Shown: positions 7,584 through 17,243, counted from the first letter of the stretch. The stretch: DNA of 63,698 nucleotides from Acidobacteriota bacterium (GCA_021791875.1 JAJYVU010000014.1:1-63698), one strand, 5' to 3'. The notes: a model not told the origin generated them from the letters alone. Program-made: numbers and translations.

Positions 7584-9353
7584 TTAGGAAATGGATTTTT
7601 CGACTGGCTCATCGACGCGGAGAATCTGGTCGCCTTTGACGTTGTGGAGAACCTGGTGGATTCCGCTGGGCCATTGAATTTCGATGGTCTGGGCCTGAGT
7701 GTCTTCGCCGAGGCCGAAGTGGGCGCGCTTGTCGCTGGCCGAGCAGTAGCTGCCAGCGGTGGTGACGGTCCACCACTGCGAGCCTTTGGATGTGGTGAGT
7801 TTGATGACCGCGCCGATGGCGTCGCGGTTGCTCTTGTGGCCGACGAGAAGCAGTGTGAGCCAGTGATTGCCGGTTTCGGTGACGTTGCGGACGACGTATG
7901 CCGGGCCGTCGTTAGAAGAGACGACGACGTCGAGGCGGCCATCATTGTCGATGTCGCCGCGCGCGAGTCCGCGGGCGACCCACTTTTGATGGAAGACTTC
8001 GCCGGATTCGGGAGAGACTTCGACAAACTTGCCGTTGCCCATGTTACGCAGGAGCATCATGGGTTCGCGGTAGTGGAGCTGGGGAAACATGAGATGAATG
8101 TTGTCGATGTCATGGCTCTGGGCGATGATGATGTCCTTCCATCCATCGTTGTCATAGTCGAGGAAGCGAACGCCCCATCCGGAGTGCAGCAGGGTTGCGC
8201 CGCCGATGCCTGACATGTAGCTGGCGTAGGTGAAGGTGCCGTCCTTGTTGTTTTCGTAGAGGGCGTATTTCTGATTCGCCAGATCGGTGACGATGATGTC
8301 TGGCCAGCCATCGTTGTTGTAGTCCTGAAAGTCAGTGCCCATGCCCGCGTAGGTGAGGCCCATGCCATCGACGGCGACCTGGGCGAGCAGGCCATTTTCC
8401 TCGAAAGTTCCGTTGCCCTTGTTGTGATAGAGGAACTCGGTCATGGAGTCGTTGGCGACGAAGAGATCGATGTGGCCGTCGCGGTCGTAGTCGGCGATAG
8501 AGACACCGAGACCCTTGCCGGGTTTGCCGAGGCCGAGTTGTGCCGCAACCTCAGTGAAACGGCCGTTGCCTTCGTTGTGATAGACAAGCGCCGAAATCGG
8601 CGGAAAGAGGTTGGGGCTGCAGTAGGCCCGATATCCGGGGCGGTGCTCGCCGCACCAGATGTCAGGGAAGTCCCATTTCATGTAGCGGAGGACCACAAGG
8701 TCAAGCAAGCCGTCATTGTCGAGGTCGACCCATACGGCGCTGGAGCACCAGCCGCCGCCGCCGGTACCGGATTGCTCTGTGACATCCGTAAATGTGCCGT
8801 CGCCGTTGTTGTGGTAGAGGCGGTTGCCTCCGTAACCGGTGACATAGATGTCCTGGAAGCCATCGTTGTCGTAGTCGCCGATGGCCACGCCCATGTCATA
8901 ACCGACGCCCTGCAGGCCAGCTTTCTCTGTCACGTCTTCAAAGGTGCCGTCGGATTTCTGGTGGTAGAGACGATTCCAGTATTCGGGGCCTGTTTTCTTA
9001 GGGATGGTTCCGGGCGGGGTGGGGTCAGAAAGCGGGGCCCCGTTGACGAAGAAGATGTCGAGGCGGCCGTCATTGTCGTAGTCAAAGAGCGCGACGCCGG
9101 AGCCCATGGTTTCGAGGAGGTATTTCTTCGATGTATGGGAGGCCTTGCCGACGAAGTCGACGCCGCTGGCCTTGGTGATGTCAATGAATTTGCCTGGCGT
9201 AGCTTTTGCAGGCTGCTGTGCAGGGGGCGAGCCGACGGGCAGGGCTCCGGAAAGGAGACTGGACGCTGGATCGGATGCGCTTGCCTTGTCGAGCCCGCAG
9301 GCTGTAATTCCACTCAGGGCGGCGGCGTATTTGAGAAAGTTGCGTCGCTGCAT
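7584..9353 (-). CDS. Secreted CRTAC1 family protein (FG-GAP repeats, ASPIC/UnbV domain)
   Basis: 589-residue exported protein. It starts with a twin-arginine-like leader, MQRRNFLKYAAALSG. At least seven FG-GAP/VCBS repeats follow, each with a calcium-binding D-x-D-x-D-G loop: DYDNDGRLDIFFVNG, DYDNDGFQDIYVTGY, DLDNDGLLDLVVL, DYDRDGHIDLFVAND, DYNNDGWPDIIVTD, DYDNDGWKDIIIAQ and DIDNDGRLDVVVSS. The C-terminus is an ASPIC/UnbV domain (SNRDAIGAVIKL, HFGLGEDTQAQTIEIQWPSG). The family is common in Acidobacteria and Planctomycetes near TonB receptors and TPR proteins, where a binding or scaffold role is suspected. The molecular function is unknown. The gene is divergent from the GH51 gene across a 407-nt spacer. 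Confidence 0.9.
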   Translation of the reverse strand: MQRRNFLKYAAALSGITACGLDKASASDPASSLLSGALPVGSPPAQQPAKATPGKFIDITKASGVDFVGKASHTSKKYLLETMGSGVALFDYDNDGRLDIFFVNGAPLSDPTPPGTIPKKTGPEYWNRLYHQKSDGTFEDVTEKAGLQGVGYDMGVAIGDYDNDGFQDIYVTGYGGNRLYHNNGDGTFTDVTEQSGTGGGGWCSSAVWVDLDNDGLLDLVVLRYMKWDFPDIWCGEHRPGYRAYCSPNLFPPISALVYHNEGNGRFTEVAAQLGLGKPGKGLGVSIADYDRDGHIDLFVANDSMTEFLYHNKGNGTFEENGLLAQVAVDGMGLTYAGMGTDFQDYNNDGWPDIIVTDLANQKYALYENNKDGTFTYASYMSGIGGATLLHSGWGVRFLDYDNDGWKDIIIAQSHDIDNIHLMFPQLHYREPMMLLRNMGNGKFVEVSPESGEVFHQKWVARGLARGDIDNDGRLDVVVSSNDGPAYVVRNVTETGNHWLTLLLVGHKSNRDAIGAVIKLTTSKGSQWWTVTTAGSYCSASDKRAHFGLGEDTQAQTIEIQWPSGIHQVLHNVKGDQILRVDEPVEKSIS

Positions 9354-9615
9354 GGTTCCCCAACAAATATGATTCAGGTGCCGATCGCCCTGTGGTCTTC
9401 AGGCGTTGTGCCTTCACTGTGTAAAGGAGTCGCACCCCGCCAAGACCAGGCTGGCGGGAAGAAAAAGACAGCCGAAGGCGGAGAAGGAACGGCCGCCGTG
9501 CCGCCGGGCTGTGCAAAATGTCTCCTATGGCGCATAGTCTAATTTTGCATTTGCGGGCCGGTCAAACCCAGAGCAGTTCTTCTGATCGTCATGGAGCGAT
9601 TGTGATTCGACAAGG

Positions 9616-9638
9616 GGCTGTTGTTTGATGGAACGGCC
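9616..9638. repeat. Short hairpin repeat, copy 1 (7-bp stem, 9-nt loop)
   Basis: GGCTGTT (9616-9622), loop GTTTGATGG, AACGGCC (9632-9638). Same architecture and loop ending as the copies at 17334 and 26517, with stem differences that keep pairing or make G-T pairs. Confidence 0.6.
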
Positions 9639-9689
9639 ATGACGGGTATCTCGGTCTGGTCCGCATTATCAGGAGATTTGCTCTAGTAT

Positions 9690-9703
9690 TGAAAACGATT
9701 GCA
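9690..9703. promoter_or_regulatory. LacI-type operator upstream of the GH51 gene
   Basis: TGAAAACGATTGCA fits the LacI/GalR-family operator pattern TGNAANCGNTTNCA, with the CG at the centre. It lies 57 nt before the GH51 start. A related box, GAAAACGCTTTC, precedes the TonB receptor at 12141. A LacI-family regulator is encoded at 19817-20809, so binding by it is a reasonable inference. Confidence 0.55.
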
Positions 9704-9760
9704 CGACGAAGCGGTGTTCTGCCGCAAATTTTGAATCTCTCCCTGTTGAGGTGCAAGCCC

Positions 9761-11809
9761 ATGCGAGTTGCCGGACAATTCTTGCTTTCGCTGCTACTTT
9801 TGCCGATCGCTGTGACTCTTCCGACCATGGCACAGATCACGGTCAATGAGCCGATACCGCAGACGGCGACAATTCGAGTGGATGCGGCGGTTCCGGCGGG
9901 GAAGGCGATACCGCGGACGATTTTCGGGACGTTTCTGGAGCCAATCGGGAACTCGACATACAACGGGTTGTGGGCGCAGATTTTGCAAAATCCCAGCCTC
10001 GAGTCGGGAATGTGGGACGCGCCGCATGTAGCGGAGATGCTGCGGGCGGAGCCGTCTCTGGCGCGGGCTTCGGAGCTTGATCTGCCGCTGCCGTGGGAGC
10101 CGCTGGACTTCAGCGAAGGGAACCGGTACGCGATTCTGTATGGGAATGCGGCGAACTCGTGGCAGTCGGTCGAAGTGATGGGAGTGCCCGGGCGGGCGAC
10201 GGGAATCCGGCAGAAGGTATATCTGCCTGTGCAGCGAGAGCTGACCTATGAAGGCAGCCTTTATGCAAGGCATGTGAGCGGGCCCGACGGAATTACGGTG
10301 TCGATCCGGCCGCGGAACGGCAGCGAGGTGCTGGCGGCTGCTCATGTAACCGCGACGAGTGCAAATTGGACGAAGTACCGCTTTACACTGACGCTGCCCC
10401 AGGGGAAGCTGCACCGGCTCGATCCCGAAGATTTTGTGGTGGAGGTGGAGGGAAGCGAACGGGTGGATCTGGACGAATTGTCGCTGATGCCGGCGGATGC
10501 ACTGGATGGGCTGGATCCGGATGTGGTGAGGATGGCGAAGGCGATGGATACGCCGCTGGTACGGTTTGGAGGGAACTTTACCTCGTCATACAACTGGCGG
10601 AACGGAATTGGCCCAAGGGATAAGCGTGTGAGCATGCGGAACGAAGCGTGGGGGATTCCGGAGTACAACACGTTTGGTACGGATGAATTTCTGCATTTTT
10701 GCAAGCTGATTGGCGCGGAGCCGCAGTTTGCGCTGAACCTGGGCAGCGGAACGCCGCAGGAAGCCGCCGACTGGGTGCGCCATGTGGACGAGCACTGGCA
10801 CCAGCACGGGGGGCTGCTGTGGGAGTTGGGAAATGAGCTGTGGGGAAACTGGAACATGGGTTACCCGACATTGGACGAGTTCGCAGGGAGAACGCTTGCC
10901 TTCAGCCGGGCGGTGCGGAAGGTTGATCCCACGGCGAGATTGATCGCGACGGGCGAAGATCCGGATGATTTTACGAAGTGGAATGCGACGCAACTGACGA
11001 ATCCGGCCGGGACGTTCGATTATCTATCGACACATTTCGTGGTGACCACGACGGCGATGGACACGCCCCATGCGTCAACTGACTTTATCGACGCGGCGGC
11101 GTTTGCGCTGCCGGTGGAACTGGGGCAGAAGCTGGAGCAGCAGCAGGCACAGATCAATTCGGTTCCAGCGTTCGCGCACAAGGCGCATGTTGCGTTTACG
11201 GAATGGCTGTTTGTCGGGCACCGGCCGGGAACGCCGAACTTTACGAACATGGGCGGAGCGGTGGATACGGCAGGTTTTTTGAACATGCTGATGCGGCACT
11301 CGGCGATTGTTCCGGTTTCGGACATGACGGGGATCATGGATTTCGCGGGCATCTGGAAGGAGCGCGGGCAAGTGTATGCGGCGCCCGGGTACTACGCGTT
11401 CCGGATGTATTCGACAGCGGACGGGGTGCATCCAGTGCAGGTGACGACGGACGGAGGGAGCTACTCGGTGCGGAATGGGGTGAGCCGGTTGCCGAATATC
11501 GCGGATGTTCCTTACCTGGATGTGGTGGCGGCGACGACGGCGGACGGCCGGACGCTGGATCTGTTCTGCGTGAACCGGAGCCTGGCGACGGATATTCCGG
11601 CGGAGATCACGCTCGAGCATTTTGCAGCACAAGGGAAGGCGACGGTTGAGACTCTGAAGGCGAGCTATCTGGGCGAGGGAAACGACGCGGATGATCCGGC
11701 AAGAGTGATTCCGCACCGGACGGCCGAGGTGTTGCACGGGGATGTTTTGCGGCATGTATTCCCTCATGAGAGCGTGACGGTGATCCGGATCCGGCGGGCC
11801 GCGAGGTGA
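9761..11809 (+). CDS. Secreted GH51-type alpha-L-arabinofuranosidase
   Basis: 682-residue retaining glycosidase releasing terminal arabinofuranosyl residues from arabinan or arabinoxylan. After a signal peptide (MRVAGQFLLSLLLLPIAVTLPTMAQ) comes a carbohydrate-binding-like beta domain with ESGMWDAPHV, then a TIM barrel with VRFGGNFTSSYNWRNGIGP. The acid/base Glu359 lies in WELGNELWGNW and the nucleophile Glu481 in HVAFTEWLF. A C-terminal beta domain (LDLFCVNRS) completes the arabinofuranosidase architecture. The frame opens at 9689, but ATG 9761 has GAGGTG 7 nt upstream and starts the leader. A LacI-type box lies upstream. With GH43, GH127 and GH39 enzymes nearby it points to arabinose-rich polymers. 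Confidence 0.92.
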   Translation: MRVAGQFLLSLLLLPIAVTLPTMAQITVNEPIPQTATIRVDAAVPAGKAIPRTIFGTFLEPIGNSTYNGLWAQILQNPSLESGMWDAPHVAEMLRAEPSLARASELDLPLPWEPLDFSEGNRYAILYGNAANSWQSVEVMGVPGRATGIRQKVYLPVQRELTYEGSLYARHVSGPDGITVSIRPRNGSEVLAAAHVTATSANWTKYRFTLTLPQGKLHRLDPEDFVVEVEGSERVDLDELSLMPADALDGLDPDVVRMAKAMDTPLVRFGGNFTSSYNWRNGIGPRDKRVSMRNEAWGIPEYNTFGTDEFLHFCKLIGAEPQFALNLGSGTPQEAADWVRHVDEHWHQHGGLLWELGNELWGNWNMGYPTLDEFAGRTLAFSRAVRKVDPTARLIATGEDPDDFTKWNATQLTNPAGTFDYLSTHFVVTTTAMDTPHASTDFIDAAAFALPVELGQKLEQQQAQINSVPAFAHKAHVAFTEWLFVGHRPGTPNFTNMGGAVDTAGFLNMLMRHSAIVPVSDMTGIMDFAGIWKERGQVYAAPGYYAFRMYSTADGVHPVQVTTDGGSYSVRNGVSRLPNIADVPYLDVVAATTADGRTLDLFCVNRSLATDIPAEITLEHFAAQGKATVETLKASYLGEGNDADDPARVIPHRTAEVLHGDVLRHVFPHESVTVIRIRRAAR

Positions 11810-11984
11810 GGCGGACAGGAGATCGCGAAAATGTTTACTGATGCGATGCGTGTGCCGCGCGAACGGGAAAGGTGTGCGAGACTTGTCGAGGGCGGCGTGC
11901 TTCCTGCGGGAAGTGAAGAGTTTGCCTTTGATGCGGTTGTATGGGGCCGCCCAGAATTCCACAGGTAAATCAGTGAAAATCCTA

Positions 11985-12014
11985 TTGACATGAAATTGTA
12001 CGCGATGCTGTAAT
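11985..12014 (+). promoter_or_regulatory. Sigma-70-type promoter of the TonB receptor
   Basis: TTGACA (11985-11990) and TGTAAT (12009-12014) are separated by 18 nt. AATTGTACGC, an element shared with other promoters here, sits inside the spacer at 11994-12003, where a bound repressor would block RNA polymerase. The transcript would carry a leader of roughly 250 nt. Confidence 0.6.
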
Positions 12015-12037
12015 TTTGTTCGGCGTTCGTTACAAGG

Positions 12038-12050
12038 TTGGATGTAATCC
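12038..12050. promoter_or_regulatory. Shared TTGGATGTAAT element
   Basis: TTGGATGTAATCC just downstream of the promoter. The 11-mer TTGGATGTAAT recurs in reverse orientation upstream of the BNR protein gene (36019-36030), and related forms precede the S9 peptidase and the hydroxyproline operon. Probable transcription-factor site; the GntR/FCD regulator at 42460 is the best local candidate. Confidence 0.45.
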
Positions 12051-12140
12051 GTTACAGCGGATGCCGGCATGCATCACTTCGTCAGACATTGAAAAAGCCC
12101 CCGCAGAACTTTAAGGAGCGGGCGCTGAGTAGATCGGTAC

Positions 12141-12152
12141 GAAAACGCTTTC
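12141..12152. promoter_or_regulatory. LacI-type operator in the TonB receptor leader
   Basis: GAAAACGCTTTC is a near-perfect palindrome around CG, matching GAAARCGYTTTC as bound by LacI/GalR proteins. It lies about 130 nt downstream of the predicted -10 box, so it would act as a roadblock, or a second promoter lies closer to the gene. Confidence 0.5.
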
Positions 12153-12267
12153 CAGATAAGTCACGGAAAGCGAAATAGAAAGAAGCCCGATTCCATGAAG
12201 ATGAGAAGCGGGCGAGCATGTTTTGGACTGTTGAGTCGTTATCAGGGAAACGTTGTGGAGGCAAATC

Positions 12268-15200
12268 ATGAGGTCAAGGCTCGCGAAGGCCTATCTAGGC
12301 TTTGCGCTACTGGGACTATTTCTGGTCCTTGGAGTTCCTCACGCAAGAGCGCAAAGAGTTTACGGAAGTATTACCGGAACTGTGACAGATCCGACAGGCG
12401 CGGTGATTCCAAAGGCCGCTGTCACGCTGGTGGGAGAACAAACCGGATTTACGTATCATGCGGTCACCAATTCAAAGGGTGAATACCGCTTTCTGCAGTT
12501 GCAGGTTGGTGAGTATGACCTTACGGTGAGCGCGCCGGGTTTTGAAAGCGCTCAGGTCAAGGCAGTTCGCGTGAACCTGCAGGAAACGACGCCGGCCAAT
12601 GTCATGCTGAAAATCGGTTCCGCGACGCAGAGTATTACGGTGAACGCAGGGGCACTGAGCCTGCAGACCCAGACGTCAGACATTACGGGTTCGATTACGC
12701 AGCAGCAGTACCTGAAGCTGCCGCTGACCCTGGGCGGTGTGGGTGCGCTGCGGTCGCCGGAGGCATTTGTATTCCTGCTTCCCGGCAACACCGGGCCCGG
12801 AACCAGCAACAACAACAGCAACGGCGTGTTTTTCAGCAAGCTGGCCGGTGGCCAGAACTTCGGCGCCGAAGTGTTCCTGGATGGTATTGACCAGCAGCGC
12901 AGCGAAAATGGATCGTCGTTTGACGAGGAAGCGCCTTCTGTGGATGCTCTTCGCGAACTGACGGTGACGGATGCGGTGCCGCCGGCGGAATTCAACCGCA
13001 CGACGGGCGGTGTGGAAAACTTTGTTACCAAGAGCGGCACGAACAAGTACCACGGCATGGTCTACGAGATCCTGCGCAACGCGGCACTCGACGCGAATCT
13101 CTGGTTCAACAACGGGTATAGGGCGCAGAACTGCGTGGGCGCGAACGATACGCCGGCGTGCCGCAAGATTTACGCAACGCCTGCAGACCACAAGAACGAT
13201 TATGGTGTCACGCTCGGCGGGCCCGTCACGATTCCGCATGTGTACAACGGGCGTAACCGGTTGTTCTTCTTCTTCTCGTGGGAACAGCTGAAATATGCTC
13301 TGGGCACGACCGCAACAACAACCGTGCCTACGCCGCAGGAGCTTTCGGGCGACTTCTCCAACCCCGCACTGTTTAACACCAGCAAGGTGGTGGGTACGAA
13401 TCCATGTACAGGCGGCCCGGTGTATCAAGGCCAGATCTTCGATCCCTCGACGACGCGAGTGGTGAACGGGATCGAGTGCCGCGATCCGTTCCCGGGCAAC
13501 AAGATTCCAACGCAGGATTTCTCGCCTGCCTCGAAGAAGCTTCTCAGCTACTTCCCCGCGCCGACCAACAGTGGCGTGTTTAACAACTACACGTTTGCGG
13601 CGACGTCACCGATCACGAACACGACGATGACGCTGCGCATCGACGGCACTGTGGGCAAGAGCCACATCTGGAGTTCCTATACCTCGCGCGACAACAACCG
13701 AATCGCGGGTACACCGCAAATCCTACCGTACCCGATTGATCCGAACACGTGGGCGCAGGACTTTGAGACGCACTTCTGGCGGTTTGGATGGGATTACACC
13801 ATTACTCCCAACCTGCTGAACGACTTTACGATTGGTTCAAACCGGTCGAACAGCAAGAACTATGCGGTTCCGATTGCCAACGGCATCAATTACCTGCAGC
13901 AGGCGGGTATCGGCAACGCGAATTCCAACAACTTCCCGATTATCACGAACGGACTGACGGATCAGGAAGGCATGCCGAACTATGGGGATAATATCGATAA
14001 CGGTCTGCGCCTGGTCGATAACGTGATGTGGCAGAAGGGCAGCCACAGCATCACGATCGGTACGGATGATCGTTATCAGCAGTACTCTCCGATTGTCGGC
14101 AACTCGCCGAGCATTAATTTCTGCGGGAATCAGACCTCGGCCTATCTGGGTTCTGCGCAAAACGGAAACGGCCTGGCCAGCGAACTTCTGGGCGATGCCT
14201 GCGGCGGCGCACAGGTGGTGTATGCGCACCAGTCGCGCTGGATTTCCTGGTACTTCTCCGGTTACATCCAGGACAACTGGAATGTGACGCAGCACCTGAC
14301 GCTGAACCTGGGCGTCAACTATAGCGTGGATGTTCCGCGTAAGGAAGCGAACAACTTCACCGCCAACTTCAGCCGGACGGCGATCGATCCGGAGTACGGT
14401 GTGCCCGGTGCGCTGGTGTTCGGTACGACGTGCAGCGGCTGCAATACGCGCTGGGCGGATACGTACCACAAAGACGTGGCGCCTCGTTTAGGGTTTGCGT
14501 GGACGCCGCCGGCCATGAACGATAAGACGGTGGTTCGCGGAGGCTTCGGGATTCTTTACGGGCCGCTGCAGTATGACGACTTCGGCAGCGCGATGGATTC
14601 CGGATACAAGGCGAACCCGGTATTTCCTTCGAAGAACGGATTCGATCCATCGTTCCAGATCGACAACGGATACCCGGCATTCAAGTCGCCGCCGAATCTC
14701 GATCCCGGCATGTACAACGGAACGTTTTTGCCTGGGTCCTATATCGAGAAGAGAGCAGGCCGGCCAGCCGAAGTCTATAACTGGGATTTGAACGTGCAGC
14801 AGCAGGTGGTGAAGAACCTGATCCTGAGCGTCGGCTACATTGGCAGCGGCGCGCAGAACCTGCAAGCCAACAACCAGAACATCAACAACATTCCGTACAA
14901 GGACCTTGCGCTAGGTAAGGAACTTGGGGATGGTCTGCAAAACAATCCTTACGGCGTTTCCGTACCTTTCCCCGGATATTTCAATCTGTGGGGCAACGGG
15001 GTACAAATTCAGCAAGCGCTGCGTCCGTTCCCGCAGTATGACTTCATCGACTCCGGGTGCTGCCTGGAAAACACGGGTCACTCCACTTATGAAGCGATGC
15101 TGGTATCTCTGCAGGGACACTTCAAGGATCTGACACTGCAGGCGTCGTACACGTGGTCGAAGAACATCAACGACTCCGACAGTGCGCTTCCGAACACGAA

Positions 15201-15933
15201 TCCTGGCCAGCCGCAGGTGCAGAATCCTGACAACCTGCACCAGGAGAAGGCGATCAGCATTCAGGACATTCCGAATACGCTGGTGCTGAGTTATGTATAT
15301 GCACTGCCGGCAGGCAAGGGGCAGAAATACTTCAATCATGGACCTCTGAGTTACATGTTGGGAGGGTGGCAGATTGGAGGCATTCAGCGTTACCAGAATG
15401 GTGAGCCAACGGCGTTTTGCTGTACGGTCGGCATACCGGGCTGGGAAAACGCAACGCGGTATGACTATATCCCGGGAGTCAACGTCAAGAGCCCTGTTTA
15501 CCGGCGGGGATGGAAGAGCATCAATCCGTTCAACACGGCCGGAGGGTCCAATCCGCAAACCAACAGCTTCTTTAACGGTTCGGATACCAATGGTTCGGCA
15601 GCGTATCTGAATGGATCGGCAACGCCTGCCTTCCACGATCAGGTGGCGGCGGTGGATGCAACCACGCAGAACGTTCCCTACACGCTTGGAGATACTCCTC
15701 GTGTGACCGGGGAGAGGATGCCAGCATGGATGGATGAAGACTTCAGCCTGGTCAAAGACACGCCCATTGCGCACCATTTGACCTTTGAGTTGAAGTTCGA
15801 CATCCTGAACGCTTTCAACCGGCACATATTTGGTTCGCCGAACACGAACCCAGCGGCGTTCTTCTTCGGTATACCGACGTACCAGGCGAATGCACCAAGG
15901 GCCATCCAGGCCTCTGGGAATATCACCTTCTAG
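12268..15933 (+). CDS. TonB-dependent receptor, Oar-like (complete)
   Basis: 1221-residue outer-membrane receptor. ATG 12268 has GTGGAGG 6 nt upstream; the frame begins slightly earlier at 12253. The leader ends PHARAQRVYG. Next is the carboxypeptidase-regulatory-like domain (GTVTDPTGAVIPKAAVTLVGEQT), the plug (EVFLDGIDQQRSENGSSF; NRTTGGVENFVTKSGTNKYHG) and a long barrel (RLFFFFSWEQLKYALG; NWNVTQHLTLNLGVNYSV). It ends in aromatic-rich ARAIQASGNITF, the usual C-terminal phenylalanine of outer-membrane barrels. Control is probably dual: a LacI-type box and two motifs shared with the hydroxyproline/peptidase genes lie upstream. A strong terminator follows. Confidence 0.94.
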   Translation: MRSRLAKAYLGFALLGLFLVLGVPHARAQRVYGSITGTVTDPTGAVIPKAAVTLVGEQTGFTYHAVTNSKGEYRFLQLQVGEYDLTVSAPGFESAQVKAVRVNLQETTPANVMLKIGSATQSITVNAGALSLQTQTSDITGSITQQQYLKLPLTLGGVGALRSPEAFVFLLPGNTGPGTSNNNSNGVFFSKLAGGQNFGAEVFLDGIDQQRSENGSSFDEEAPSVDALRELTVTDAVPPAEFNRTTGGVENFVTKSGTNKYHGMVYEILRNAALDANLWFNNGYRAQNCVGANDTPACRKIYATPADHKNDYGVTLGGPVTIPHVYNGRNRLFFFFSWEQLKYALGTTATTTVPTPQELSGDFSNPALFNTSKVVGTNPCTGGPVYQGQIFDPSTTRVVNGIECRDPFPGNKIPTQDFSPASKKLLSYFPAPTNSGVFNNYTFAATSPITNTTMTLRIDGTVGKSHIWSSYTSRDNNRIAGTPQILPYPIDPNTWAQDFETHFWRFGWDYTITPNLLNDFTIGSNRSNSKNYAVPIANGINYLQQAGIGNANSNNFPIITNGLTDQEGMPNYGDNIDNGLRLVDNVMWQKGSHSITIGTDDRYQQYSPIVGNSPSINFCGNQTSAYLGSAQNGNGLASELLGDACGGAQVVYAHQSRWISWYFSGYIQDNWNVTQHLTLNLGVNYSVDVPRKEANNFTANFSRTAIDPEYGVPGALVFGTTCSGCNTRWADTYHKDVAPRLGFAWTPPAMNDKTVVRGGFGILYGPLQYDDFGSAMDSGYKANPVFPSKNGFDPSFQIDNGYPAFKSPPNLDPGMYNGTFLPGSYIEKRAGRPAEVYNWDLNVQQQVVKNLILSVGYIGSGAQNLQANNQNINNIPYKDLALGKELGDGLQNNPYGVSVPFPGYFNLWGNGVQIQQALRPFPQYDFIDSGCCLENTGHSTYEAMLVSLQGHFKDLTLQASYTWSKNINDSDSALPNTNPGQPQVQNPDNLHQEKAISIQDIPNTLVLSYVYALPAGKGQKYFNHGPLSYMLGGWQIGGIQRYQNGEPTAFCCTVGIPGWENATRYDYIPGVNVKSPVYRRGWKSINPFNTAGGSNPQTNSFFNGSDTNGSAAYLNGSATPAFHDQVAAVDATTQNVPYTLGDTPRVTGERMPAWMDEDFSLVKDTPIAHHLTFELKFDILNAFNRHIFGSPNTNPAAFFFGIPTYQANAPRAIQASGNITF

Positions 15934-15954
15934 GTACGGTTGCCGTTTCTTTGC

Positions 15955-15988
15955 GGGGGAGCCTGTCTCGTGGCAGGTTCCCCCTTTT
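15955..15988 (+). terminator. Intrinsic terminator of the TonB receptor
   Basis: GGGGGAGCCTGTC (15955-15967) pairs with GGCAGGTTCCCCC (15972-15984), 13 bp with two G-T pairs and a 4-nt loop, followed by TTTT. It begins 21 nt after the stop codon. Confidence 0.85.
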
Positions 15989-16055
15989 CATTCCCGAGAG
16001 CCGGAGAAGCATGGTTGACTTTCCTGGCTATCGTTTCTAGGCTAAGGCCACGATT

Positions 16056-17243
16056 ATGCGGTTAAGAAGATGCGGGATCGCTGGATTGCTGCTGCTGGCA
16101 GGCATCAGCGCGACAGGGTATTGTCAGGATGCCAACTCGGCGCTGGTGCAAGGATGGTTTCGTCGTGGAGCAGAGGCGATGCAGGCGGGGAATGTTCCGG
16201 GTGCCGAAGCAGCATTTCACAAGGTGACGGAGCTGGATCCAGGGCTTGCACCGGGATGGTTGGACATGGGGCTGGCGCAATTACGGGAGGGCAAGGTGCC
16301 CCAGGCGATTGCGGCAATTCAGAAGAGCCTGCAACTCGATCCGTCGTCGCCGGGCGCGCATTTGTTTCTGGGGATCGCGGAATATCAGGCGAGCCACAAT
16401 GAAGATGCAGTGCGGGATCTGAAGCTGGCAATCCACGACAACCCCAAAGATGAGCAGGCGTATATGTGGCTGGGGATCGTGGAGCTGAATATGGGACATC
16501 CTGAGCTCGCGGTGGGTCCACTGGACAAGGCGAACGAGCTGAACCCCAAGGATGAGAATGTTCTGGATTACCAGGTGCAGGCGCACCTGGCCGTGGCAAA
16601 GCAAAGCTATAAGAAGCTGTATGAGCTGGATCCTTCCTCATGGAGGATTCATCAGCTGAGCGCGGTGATTGACAACGATGCGCGCGACCACCAGCACGCG
16701 GTGAAGGAATACAAGCTGGCACTCAAGCTGGCGCCAAACCGGCCTGATCTGTGGGAAGGGCTGGGATGGCAGTACCGGGCGCTGGATGACAACAGCGACG
16801 CGGTGGTGGCGTTTCAAAAACAACTACAACTGAGTCCGGGAAATCCGATTGCGATGTATAACCTGGCAAGCTCGGAAGTGGAGAACGGGCAACCCGCGGC
16901 GGCGATTCCGCTGCTGGAGCACGTGGTGAAGATTTACCAGGTGCCGACGCAGGCGAATTACTACCTGGGGCGGGCGTTTGCGTCGGAAGGCAAATATGGA
17001 GAGGCGGCGGTGCAGTTCCAACTGGCTACGCATGTTGCGGGGCCGATTGCGCAGCGCTCGTGGTATCAGTTGTCACAGGCGTACCGGCATCTGGGCAAGA
17101 TTCCAGAGGCGCGGGCCGCGGTACTGAAGTTCCAGAAGCTGCAAGAGGAGAGCACGCAGGCCAGCGCGAAGAGCGCGCAGGATTTCCTCAAGCTGAACCA
17201 GACGAATGCGAGCGCTGCGAGCGGCAAGCAACCCAAGCAGTAG
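16056..17243 (+). CDS. Exported tetratricopeptide-repeat protein
   Basis: 395 residues. A signal peptide (MRLRRCGIAGLLLLAGISATGYCQ) is followed by about eight TPR units, for example WFRRGAEAMQAGNVPGAEAAFHKVTELDPG, AWLDMGLAQLREGKVPQAIAAIQKSLQLDPSS and AHLFLGIAEYQASHNEDAVRDLKLAIHDNP. The C-terminus is Ala/Gln/Lys-rich without repeats. TPR arrays bind partner proteins; none is known here. It follows the TonB receptor after the terminator, so it is probably separately expressed. It is one of three exported TPR proteins between 16 and 19.6 kb. Confidence 0.88.
   Translation: MRLRRCGIAGLLLLAGISATGYCQDANSALVQGWFRRGAEAMQAGNVPGAEAAFHKVTELDPGLAPGWLDMGLAQLREGKVPQAIAAIQKSLQLDPSSPGAHLFLGIAEYQASHNEDAVRDLKLAIHDNPKDEQAYMWLGIVELNMGHPELAVGPLDKANELNPKDENVLDYQVQAHLAVAKQSYKKLYELDPSSWRIHQLSAVIDNDARDHQHAVKEYKLALKLAPNRPDLWEGLGWQYRALDDNSDAVVAFQKQLQLSPGNPIAMYNLASSEVENGQPAAAIPLLEHVVKIYQVPTQANYYLGRAFASEGKYGEAAVQFQLATHVAGPIAQRSWYQLSQAYRHLGKIPEARAAVLKFQKLQEESTQASAKSAQDFLKLNQTNASAASGKQPKQ

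Larger units (their letters stand above)
9354..9760. other. Divergent intergenic region, CRTAC1 / GH51
   Basis: No convincing gene. It contains one copy of the hairpin repeat described separately (9616-9638) and a LacI-type operator (9690-9703). Promoters for both flanking genes must lie here, but I cannot assign -35/-10 boxes with confidence. Confidence 0.6.
11810..12267. other. Long regulatory leader before the TonB receptor
   Basis: 458 nt without a gene. It holds a good promoter (11985-12014), two short motifs shared with other promoters in the window (11994-12003 and 12038-12050), a LacI-type box (12141-12152) and short GC-rich inverted repeats (around 12103-12130 and 12185-12212) that could fold in the untranslated leader. 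Confidence 0.6.
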
